Below, in pieces: positions 49,362-61,200 of a stretch of 64,000 nt of DNA. Both the position numbers and the translations under genes were made by a program. The stretch's first letter is position 1; each line of letters begins with the position of its first letter. The notes under the pieces are model-generated. The model was not told the origin of the DNA. It ran no database searches and was given only the letters and a program-made list of their open reading frames with translations. The stretch is from Micropterus salmoides (Eukaryota; Chordata; Actinopteri; Centrarchiformes; Centrarchidae), in assembly GCF_014851395.1 (NCBI RefSeq), contig NW_024040928.1:9797728-9861727 (forward strand), written 5' to 3'.

Positions 49362-52187
49362 AGTTGCTCTTTTACCTGCAAAATACAGAGCCTGCAGGGG
49401 ACATCTGCGTCAATAAAAATAACAAACGCCAATTCCATAGACACAAGAGACGGAGGCTGAATTTCGAAAAGTCTTTTTTGCTTAGGAATGTTCCTAACTG
49501 AGTGAAGTGAACCGGAAGTATTTCAGTGGCAGCCATGAATAAGAGCTGTGTATAAAAGCTAAGGAAAGGTGCCTCAATGCTTCCTTTCATATCTCCTTTA
49601 GCATAGGGTACACCTGACCATCCTTTACGAAAGGAAAGGAGAGAATGCCGTCCCACAATTCCTTGCGGCGGTAACATTTAAAGAGGCGCACGTTCTAAAA
49701 CTCGAACAATAAAATCCATCAACCACATTTAGCAAGATCCTTGCAATACAGACGCACATTATGATACTTTAATAAGACTCACAATTACCTTCTTTCTCTT
49801 GGTTTGTTTTCTTTTGGCTTTTTTGTATTCTAATACTGTTTCAAGACTGTTTAATGTTTCGGGTTGTTGAAATAATCCATTAAGTGTTTTCTACAATAAA
49901 AAAAAAAATATCACCAACCATGACGGATAAAGGAGGTTGATTACCATGTAAGTTACCATTGGCTATTAAGCCTTTTCTCTCTTATGCTATAACTTGCTAA
50001 TATGCATATATCTTAAGCTGTCAACAATAACTGAGACCCATGCGAGCTGTTGCTAGTCTCACTAGTAACGTGATCAAAGTGAGGATAATGTTGCAGCGTG
50101 TAGCCTCACGTTATGTACTGCAGCCTTCAGCAAATACATTTTACTTCAGTCACAGATGCCGACACCCTCGCCTTAATAAAGGCGAAGATCAAGCTGGATA
50201 ACCTCTACAGTAGGCGTTTCCCACATACTGATTTATTTGTGGCAGCCTGCCACATTATCTACGCTGATTATTGATTGATTTTGTTACTATTTAAAATGGG
50301 TAAAATCGTATTTGATGACAGAGCGCTGCACAGCGCATATATTCTTGAGCAAGCATTCTCAATGTGACAACCCTGTCTATTATTTTGCGACTGGTAGGCT
50401 ACCTTATCTGCCTTTTTGCTATCTTGGTTATTAAGTAATATATTCCACCTTTTTAGATGGCCTGCATTACAACAACATGGGGCGCAGTGTCCAAGATGCG
50501 CTTTTTGTAGTCCATCTTAGGAACATTGTAGTTTCATCACGACAGGTCACGTCAGTAAAATCCGCCGTCGCATAATTACGTCGCTTAGAATAGAGCAGTC
50601 GGATTCTTAGACACGCCGTCCTCTTTTCCTAAGTCCTTACGGATTCTCCTTCACATCTTTCCTTGACCTCATGACGTTTTCCATCGAGGTCAATGAAAGG
50701 TGGTTAGGAAAGGAGACTTTTTGACTTTTCAGATGCAGCCAGAGTGTCATGATATGCAGCACTTCCTGTGTTTTCATCACCCAGACAATGGCTCATGATG
50801 TTCTGGCTTGTTAAATGCGCGAGGGCATGTGTATGGACGAGTGTTTGTGTGAATGACTCGGCTTGGATGTGTGTGAGTGTTTTACGTCACCTTGATGGTT
50901 TTTCACATGGATGTAAACAGGGTTTTTGTGTGTGTTTAAGTTACTAAGCTTAACTTAATAATATAGTTAATGCAGGCATAGTAACATGTAGGGATGAGGA
51001 TCGTTAATTTTTATTGATATTGATACCCTTATTGAGACAGCTTAATGATCCGTGCCAGATTTTAAGACTATAGACCAGTCTATGCTCCAGACAGCTTTCT
51101 ATTTAGACTGTTTGTAACATTTGGCTAATGCCTAGCTAGCGTTAGCTGTGCTTGTAGATGACATACAGGACAACAGACTGAGGACAGCAGTTTCAATGAA
51201 CCCTTTATATATGTTTACCATACACACAGGTGTACTGATAAAGTATTGTCCTTTTACTCGCAAAGGTTTTATTGCACGTACTTACAGTAACGAGCGCAGC
51301 TGTCGGCAACGCGAGTAGTTTGGAGCTAACTTAACTTCACCATTTCCACCAACGCCAGAGCCAGGAGCTGACAGAGAGCAGCCAAGGCTATATGACAGAG
51401 AGGACCAAGACCAGTTCCCTGCATTGCATGGCACGCAATAAAATGTGGAACGAGATCATAGGTACTTCTCAGTGATCTGAAAGATCCACTTTCCCATTAA
51501 AACACCCACATACAAACACTAAGAGCGGAAATGAACGTAAGCGTTGCGGGGAGGGATGACAGTTGTTAATGGGAACAACGCATGTTTAATTAGGGTTATT
51601 GGTTGCATTTGAAGCAATAAGTTTTACTTCCAATCAAAGTTAGGATGATAACAAATCAGACAATGCAAAAGCAATTTATTGATATTCCCAAAGTTATGGT
51701 CTTGACTGGTCTTGAAATAAAATCCCAAGTCCTCAATGACCGAGACAAGACCGAGTATAAAGGCGGTCGAGTCCGAGATGAGACCAAGATCATCAAAAAG
51801 TGGTCTTAAGACCGGTCTCGAGTACTACAACACTAGTGGGATCATTATTTGATAGGGGATATTAGTGTATCAGAATACGCTACTCCTGAAATGATGTTAT
51901 AATATAATGAAAAAACAGAAGATGACATAATACTGAGTTATAAATTTATGGGATTGGAAAAGGGAACACATAGGTAGTAGCATTTTTCGATAGGGCTACT
52001 ATAGCATTTTTCAACAAGGGTCTCTATCCCCTTCCCTAGTAACATGCATGAATAATGAATGTGTTTTACCTGCATGTGTGTGAGCACAAAAACGCACATT
52101 TAGATGCTTCCTGATTCTTTTTTTTTTTAGGGTTTCTCTTATTGTTTCAAAGTTAATTGTGATGGAGGTGGTAAAACAAGAGGGATC

Positions 52188-52252
<65 letters not shown>

Positions 52253-55200
52253 CCAGCCACTCAGGAAAGAATGTACACATGTTGAGTGGGAGCTGGACTA
52301 CCATGACTCGGACTCTCTATCCATCCAGAACCACCCATGGATGGCTAGACCTTCAGCTAATTGTTCCTTTGCGTGTGGAAGGACTGAGTGTTCCCATAAA
52401 CCCTTTATCTTTTAAGAACAAGCTGTCTGATAATGTAACAGTAGCCTGCTGTATGTTCTTAAAAGTCTGGGCTCATTTGTGACCATCTCTTTCATGGCAT
52501 TTCACAGAGGCTTCACTATGTGTAACTGAAGCCTGTCAGTCAGATGAAAGCGAATTAAGCTTTTAAATGCACTTACAGTAGTCTCACTGTTTCCTAAATG
52601 GAAATAAGATTGTTCAATTGGTTATGATTGTTTTAGATGACATTATATAGCCAAATAACAAGCTAGCCCAGTCCCATTTGCAGTAGTCTATCTCATGGAA
52701 GCAACATCCTGAAGTGTGTGTGTGTGTGTGTGTGAGACACTGTTCCCTATTGTTAATATTAGACTTATTGACCCAGCAGCCACCTCCTATTTTATTTTTA
52801 CCTCGGTTATGTTTTATCATTCTCAGATGTGAGATTTGAGTGGGATAAAGAAAAAATTCATCAGCGCAATCACAGGTTCCAGCAGCTTATTGAATTTAGT
52901 GGAAAATATTTGGTTAAGATAAGCTAGCTAATATTGGTAGATTTTCTACTAGGGGTCGCTGCATAATGTGCACAAGTTGATAAATGGAACATTAGAGCAT
53001 GCATGTGCAGTAACACTATAATAGCTGGGCTAGAACACTTTGGGATCTGACTCTCACACATGCATCTCACCCAGGGTTGTCTTGTCTTTAATGCACAGCA
53101 CTGTGTTCTAGATGATGTTTGCATATGTAGCTCATGGCAGTCATGTTTATTAGGGCCCGAGCACGACCGTGTGAGGTCCCTATTGAATTTGCTTGGATTA
53201 TTTTATTTATTTATTTATTTATTTATTTTTTATTTTTTTCTGCAAAGTAGGCTCAACTGACATGGCCTAAACATTCTCGAAAAAACTCACCAAAATTTGC
53301 AAACATGTCAGAACCGGTGAAAAATTTCGTATTCTACAAGTTTCGCACATGGGCGTTGCAAAATGACTCGCTAGCGCCACCTAGAAAATTGGAAAAAATT
53401 AGCCCCTCGTTCACGTTCAACCTACATGTACGAAATTTTCTGGGGACATGTATCATATCAAGACGCACAAAAAAGCCTCAAGAACCCATAGCCTAAAGTC
53501 AACAGGAAGTCGGCCATTTTGAATTTTACGGCCCTGAACACATGTACATGCTGACATTCACCCACAGTCATAGCGCCACCTGCTGGCAATAGAAAGTGAC
53601 CTTTAACGAAGCAGCCCCCGCCGCATGTTTCACCTACGTGCACGAATTTTCTGTGGTACGTGTATCTTGTCCAGACGCACAAAAAAGTCTCTTGGAGCCA
53701 TAGCCTAAACCCAACAGGAAGTCGGCCATTTTGAATTTTACGTCAAATTTTGGATGATTTACACACTTCGTACTTTAACGAACTCCTCCTAGGGATTTAG
53801 TTCGACCGACCTCAAATTTCTGCTGTGCCTTCTAAAGGCATTGAAGATGAAAAGTTGTGCTATTTGCAAGTTTTCGTCAATGGGCGTGTCCGTGGCGTGG
53901 CGTCAAAGATCAACTCTTCGCCATGACACGGAAGTTGTCGTATCTTCAGTGTACATGCTCACATCTGGACCAAACTGTACATGTAGGATGAGAGTCCCGC
54001 CCTGAACACATGTACATGCTGACATTCACCCACAGTCATAGCGCCACCTGCTGGCAACAGGAAGTGACTTTTAACGAAGCAGCCCCCGCCGCACGTTTCA
54101 CCTACGTGCACGAATTTTCTGTGGTACGTGTATCTTGTCCAGACGCACAAAAAAGTCTCTTGGAGCCATAGCCTAAACCCAACAGGAAGTCGGCCATTTT
54201 GAATTTTACGTCAAATTTTGGATGATTTACACACTTCGTACTTAAACGAACTCCTCCTAGGGATTTAGTCCGACCGACCTCAAATTTCTGCTGTGCCTTC
54301 TAAAGGCATTGAAGATGAAAAGTTGTGCTATTTGCAAGTTTTCGTCAATGGGCGTGTCCGTGGCGTGGCTTCAAAGATCAAGTCTTCGCCATGACACAGG
54401 AAGTTGTTGTAACTTCAGTGTACATGCTCACATCTGGACCAAACTTTACGTGCTTGATAACTCTCCCACCCCGTTATGGAGGACCGATCCTGACACAGCC
54501 AGAAATAAATACAGAAATAAATAAATGCTCAATAAATAAATAAGCATCCAATTAAATACACACAAAAATAAAGTAAATAAATAAATGTAGGTAGTAATTA
54601 AATTATACAAGGAGACATAAATGTTTATATTTTAATTAGTGTCTTTACTTATTCACCTTTGTTATAATTACCTTATTTGTTTATTCAACTTTATTTATTA
54701 CTAATTTTTTAATGTATTTATTTATGTGTGTGTTTTAATATTTTTGTCTGTTTTATTCTTCCTTTGTATTTATTTACCTTATTTATTTTCACCCATGGTA
54801 TTTATTTCTGCCTGTCTTTTTTAAATTTTTGTATGCATTTCTGCCTCATTATGCAAATGAGGAGGGGCTGTGTCTCAAGGGGTCATCTTCTCTGCTATTG
54901 GTGGACCAGTCAGACAGGAGAGCTCTTACTCTGCCTGCAGACATCAACGATCTTGCCCCTCACACAGTCAGATGGCTTCCTTCAGTGCGCTGAGGTGTTT
55001 AACAACTCTGAAGACAATACTACCAGCAATGTCTTCCTTCTCTTTTCACGTAGACGCTCCGACAGACAGTGCTTTCAGTTTGCTGCATGCATGGACACAG
55101 AACTGCGGTATAGGGAGAAGCACACGGTCAGCTGGCTGCAGCTAAATCTGGAGTGCACTCGTATTCAATTCTGTATGGTAAATTCAGTTTTAACGGAGCA

Positions 55201-58200
55201 GAGCGAGCTGACAGGCAGAGTTAGAGACTTTTTCTGTCCGTTTCTCTCTTTACAAAGACGCATGTTGCAGTCAGAGTCTTCTCTGAAGAGGGCAATGAAG
55301 TCTCAGTAGTACCCGATGCGAGCACCACATACAACACAATTTATCAAATTACACAACGGATATACAATATGAAAATAAGACTGATTGGATTATACTCACA
55401 GGAAGTATAAAACCTGTTACATGCGTAACACAGTAATGTCAGGGAAATTACTTTACTTAGAATTAAGTACTGCAGTTGTACATTTGAAATACCTTCCTAA
55501 CTTTCTGATAGGAAGCCTTCTTGAGGTGGTATAAAACATTTCTTCTTAAATTATGATTTGAGTTGTGGACAACTATGACCACATGAATTAAAAAAATTAA
55601 ACATTTCACTGCCCAAGTCAGCTATAACACAAGTCTTGTTCATCAGACTACATGCTGTGGACAGATTTTGTCCCAGGATTTATTATGCATTTCTTCTTCT
55701 TCGTTGCATGATTTAGAATAATAAGGTGAGAAATGGGTCTATTCTGAATTCATCCTGCACTGCAGCAGCTAATAAAGTCCATTTAATCCCAAAAACGCTT
55801 TTCTTTTAGGCAGGCTGGAGCAGAAAACAACTCACCTTTCTCAAGTTGTACAGTAATGTCACATGTGTATGAAGGTGGATCAAACCAGCTAATCTTAAAT
55901 GTCAAAGTAGAGAGGAGCCTAGTAGGCCTATTTATTTTCATTCATTATACAATATGAATAAGCTATGCAGACAGTTGTAAAGAAAGAACATCTTTTTCTT
56001 CTGTTCTCTACTTGTTATAGTTACACAGTATTAGGGGTGTGGGCTGTATTAAAAGTATCCACTGTTCTCCCATGCTCTAACACACAGTAACGATGAAATG
56101 TGTGCTGTTCTCACATTCTTCCTCTGTATGTACACATAAACAACAAGGCAGGGAAATATAAAAGGAATTTATTTTATTGTTTGGGTACATTATTGTTCAG
56201 TGTACATGCTCACATCTGAAACAAACTTTACGTGCTTGATAACTCTCCCACCCCGCAGACATCTACACGCCAATACCGATTTATATTCATAGCGGCAAGT
56301 GCTATGTAGCTCCACATAGGGGACACAGGAAGTGACATATAACACCTTCATGCGGCGTCGGAACCGCGTAGCAAATTCACAGCCGCACCGGCAGAGCTCC
56401 AGAATATGCAACTCGGCCGGCTCACACGCAGACGCGCTTATAAGTGCGAGGGCCCGCCCAACGCTGCTTGCAGCTTTAATCTTACTTTGTGTTTGCTTTA
56501 GCAATTGGTTTCATCTCCTCTGCACGCAACATGTGTATGTATTTGTTTATGCTGAATTTATTTGCACATACTTTTTGTGTATATTTTTGCGTATGTGTGC
56601 CTGTGTCCGTGTCATAAGACAGGCAGGTACTTCTTAGAAAATGAATTAGAGCCATCTGTTTGTCTGGTTGCGTAAGCCTCGTGTGTGTTGATAAGGCTGG
56701 CTGTTTAATGTCTTCCCATGTCAAATAAAACCCTGTGATAGGTGAAGCCCCCTCTCTGCTAAAAAGTATTTTTCCCCTTCTGCAGGACCCATACATCTTT
56801 GAGCCCAACTGTCAGATGAGGGTGGACGAGTATGGCTTTTTCATCACCTGGAAGAGTGAGGGAAAGGTACATCCTCCACCTCTTAATCTTTGTGTATGTA
56901 TTTGTCTGCCAGGGGTTCTTCCAAAGAAAAAATGTTTATCTTGCAAACACAAACCTTCCTTGATCCCTGGTATCCTGTAAAACATATAGAAAAGAATAGC
57001 TTAGTGTAAATAATCATCATCATGACACTGTAGACATGTAATTTAACTTCAGGAATGATGTCCAAGAGGTATTTCTTCAACTTAGCAGCTTTAAAGGACC
57101 ATGTGATGTTACAAACAAATGCTGACATATTCTTACTGATTTTAAAATTTTCTTAAAGATAGCTAGTTGTTTTCATTGCATGCCAGCACAGTATTAAAAT
57201 CAACTAGGAAAGAATATCGGTAATCCAGCAAAACCTGAAGGACAGACGGACAAAAATCTTTCCGTTCATTCTTCAAACATGCTTATCCAGTATACAAAGG
57301 AGGAAATGTAGGAAACTTTATTATGAGAAAAGAGGTGGAGATGTTACTCATATTTGGATCACAATGACCAATGTTAATAACTGTTGTCAGATGCTGAGAG
57401 GTGTTGCCGCTGTGTACCAGGTATTAGGAAATATTACAAAAATCTAAAACAAAATGCACTGTGACCCATAGTTCTCTTTTCTCGCTGTCTCCCTCTTCAC
57501 CTGCTATCACATTCTTCCTTTGTTCTCTTTAACTTTCTGTGTATCTTTCCTGCAGGAAGGCCAGGTTCTCGAGTGCTCTCTCATCAACAGCATTCGTGTT
57601 GGTGCCGTCCCAAAGGTGAGACCTCAGGAAAGACAATTTCCTCGCTTCTGTTTCCACAACATTCAAGCTCTTGCTCCCACAGTGACATTCTTGGTAAAAT
57701 CTGAGGACAGTGCCATGTCAAGCACATTATATTTGCTTTAATTAGCTATGGCTATAACGGTGTATTCTGTTGATCAATCGACTGACTGATCTTGGGGTCT
57801 GAACTATTCTCTAGGCGCACTAGCAGAACATAAACATAAATATTTAACTTATCAATATATATACAACCCTGACTGGGTTTAGCTGCAGGTTGTATCTGAA
57901 ACTTCTTAGCTTTCCTGGCTTGTGCTTTTGACCCGGACAGGTATAATGAAAACCTGTGCTTCCAGCCCTATTATGATGGGCTGTCAAAGAACCACAGGGT
58001 TAAAGGAGTTCACATAATGGGATCAAAAGCTCACAGGTATAAGACATTCTGTCTCTGTCAGAATGACTTTTTCTTATCCTGTAATAGGAAATGGATCTCG
58101 CAATATGTGCTGACCAGCTCCATTTTTCTGTATTTTCAAGACTGCTGGCAACCAGTAAGCTATTTATTTTGCTGGTATGGAGCACAGAAAAAAAAACCCT

Positions 58201-61200
58201 GTATGGTTTCTCTGTATATTAAATATTGATTCATGCAGTTTAGCCTCGACAGTGACACATTACCTTGTAGTATTTGGAATTTTTACAGACAGATGAATTA
58301 TGAAAGCTGTTACGGCAATACCCATGTGGGTACCTGCCCCTAACTAGGATGCAAACCTGTGAAGCGACTGAAAGTCAAAAACCTGACAGGGGACACTAGT
58401 GTGTACTGTGTACAACCATTACCAGGTTGTGTGTGTATTGTTGATAGCATGAGGTTTTCTGTTTGCTCGGTCCTCTGTGTGGACGTGCTTGCATGTACAT
58501 GTATAAGGGCACGTGTGCAGGTAATGCGGCCAGATCTGCTCTTCCTGTTTGTTCAAATGCTCTGTGCTGTTCTGTAAGTAGCAGACTAAGAACAGCTGAT
58601 GGCAGGGCTTCTCCTCAGAAGCTAACATGGTTACACAAGCCCTGAGAGCTGTTTCAGATAATCCAATGAGCGAGAAAAGATGAATTGCATTGGATGATTG
58701 CTGGCAGGGGTTTCAAAACAAAAGAGCCTGTTGCTGTTAATTCAATCATATAACAAAAATACATTACTACCTGCCATGGTGACTGTGGTGGCAGCCTGAA
58801 ATCTGCAAAGGGAGGAGCCAAGCTGTATTTTTGATAGTAAGAGAATGTTTTCGTGGATTTGGTCCTGGACCTGGTCCCCCTCGGTTGAACAGGAGTTTGC
58901 AGTCATGTCAGGGTAGATTGTGACAAGGATTGCAGATTGTTCTGAGGAGAATAATCAGTGTACCGACAGAACTTTTAAATGTCAGACATGTATCTAATGT
59001 CTTATAGGCTAGTGTAATTATGGGTATTCATTTTTTTTCAGCATGTATTATAGATTGTTGCAATTCATTTTGCCATAAATTTGTAGCCTTATAAATGCTT
59101 GTCTATAATAAATTCATACTTTGTAAGTGTAAAATGCTGATTTTCTTTATTATTGAAAGATCATTGGTGGAGGGACCTTGAATAGAAAGAAACAAAATTA
59201 AGCAAAAGTCATGATTTATGTAGTTTCATCTATTGAATTGCATCTATTGTAATTTAGACCATTAATAGGGTCAGTTTATTTTGTTATTTTGCTTGTCATA
59301 TCCAGCATGACACACATACAAATTTATTGAGAGATTAATAACCACAGGATGGGGTTCATATAATGTTGGACATCATTACATACCCAAAACCAAATTTCCT
59401 ATCATGATTGTTTTCTTACATTGCTCAGTTATATATATATATATCCAATCAGAATCCAAATCAGTCTGTTCTTGCTTACTTTTTGTTGTCGGAAGCATAC
59501 CTTGCCTCCCGAGCCTGCATTTGTCAGCTATATTGTTCCAAAAAGGAGCATTATAGCACAAAAGACATTATCTTTGTGTTGTCTATGTGTTGATTGGATT
59601 TTGGCTTTGAATGAAGTTAAACCAAACGCCACATTTACTTAACTGAACTGACGAGTTAACATCCTATTAGCCAGTCCCCCTAACATTCCAATTTATGGAA
59701 GTGTCTTCATCTCTTTTTCTGTCTGGCAATTCTTATCTTTCTGAGAGCGTGACCACTAAACTGTCTTGGTATCTCTTTTTTCTCAGGACCTGAAGATCTT
59801 GTCATCATTCGAGGCAATTGGAAAGACGGAGGCAGACTTAGAGGGCTGTATCATCTGCATCTGCAGTGGCACAGACCTGGTCAACCTCAACTTCATGTTC
59901 ATGGTGGCAGAAAACCCGGACACAGCCAGGGTAAATGCATGCGTGCACTGTATTTGACTGTGGATGTGACAATGACGCCTTGAAATGCCTTTTAATGTTT
60001 TTTTTCATATCCAAAGTCAGTGCAGTTTTGTATATTTTAACAATATTTTTTATATTTTAACAAGGATAAATCTAACTTGGTATTGTATATCTGTAAATAC
60101 TGGTAATTAATCTGTCTGAACATGTCCCCAGAGCAAGGTTGCAAAAATACTGCAAGGGAATCACTTATTATTTATAATAGATGGAGTTACAGGTATCTGT
60201 TTATTAGGTTTATTTGATTACCTTTTTGGTCAAATAAATTAAGAATGGGTCATCCTAGTTGGCGGTTTAGATAAAAATAAGCTGCCATATAAGCTCTGCA
60301 TATGGAGTGCACCTTCAACATTTCCACATCATATAAAAGCATAAAAGAACACCCCAACACAGCAAATTACGAGGTGAATGGTTCATATACCAACTCCTAC
60401 ACAAGGCAAAATCTGGCCTTGGTTCACTCTGATAAATTAAGACGCATTTGGAATGACTCACTGTCTCTCCTGCACTCCTCCTGCTTTTGCTGTTATTTTC
60501 TGATTCTTTCCTTCCTTTCTTTCCTTCTTTCTTTCTTTCCCTCCTACTCATCAAGGAAAAAGCTCTGTGAGAAGGGAGTAGGGAAACACCTCTTCACCTT
60601 TCTTTTTATCGCTTTCTCGCTCTCTCTTTCACACATCACTTCATTTTTGTTTTGGGCTCAGACAGATGACACCCCCTCCCCCCTCTCTCTCTGTCTCTCT
60701 CTTTTAATCTGCAGACATTATTATTGCTGAGTCTTTCTGGCTCCAACATTGTACACAGCCTGTATAGACCACAATACACAACTATATGTGCAGATTAAAT
60801 TTCAGTTTCCTGGAGCGGAATTGATCTGGATTTGAAGAATGATACTACTTGGTGGCCCAAAATAATTGCAGTATCATGGTGGCATACTAGAAATGTTTTA
60901 CACTTGAGAATTAAAGCCGTTGTTGGTTATTCTACACAGATTGCGTTATTCTGTATACAAATACTATAAAATTACTAAAAGCCAGTAATAGTTGGTCAGT
61001 CTCTCAGTTCTTTCCTTACCCTGTCTGTGGCACTTGGCTCCAAGCCGATTTGTTCCTATTAAAAATGCAAATCTTTTAAAATGAGTCACAAATGTTTAAT
61101 TTTATTTTTAAAAGGTAAGGTAATTTTCTGAAACAGCTGGGCACTGCAGTTTAAAAATAAAAGCACAAATTTTTCAGGGACTATTTTTAGCTGGAGTTTA

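Larger units (their letters stand above)
53150..56478. mobile_element. Large teleost-type dispersed element with internal tandem units and a nested insert
   Basis: The left end attagggcccgagcac at 53150 and the right end gagggcccgcccaacgctgc followed by ttgcagctttaat (to 56478) match, from memory, the two ends of one abundant teleost element; the gggcccg cores are partly complementary. Inside are two tandem units of about 468 bp, a 1.7 kb insert flanked by 58-bp direct repeats, and short conserved blocks such as atagcgccacctgctggca. Frames here (for example 54728-55309, +) show no domain I recognise. Confidence 0.6.
47873..56785 (+). other. plcb4: plcb4 intron 3 (8.9 kb)
   Basis: Contains microsatellites and three mobile-element regions (49455-50740, 51000-51840, 53150-56478) listed separately. 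The remainder is AT-rich with no recognisable gene; 48353-48376 is a poly-T run. Confidence 0.8.

Noticed and set aside
54728..55309. 193-codon + strand frame as a novel gene
   Set aside because: It sits inside a mobile-element insert, shows no domain I recognise and has no exon-like boundaries.
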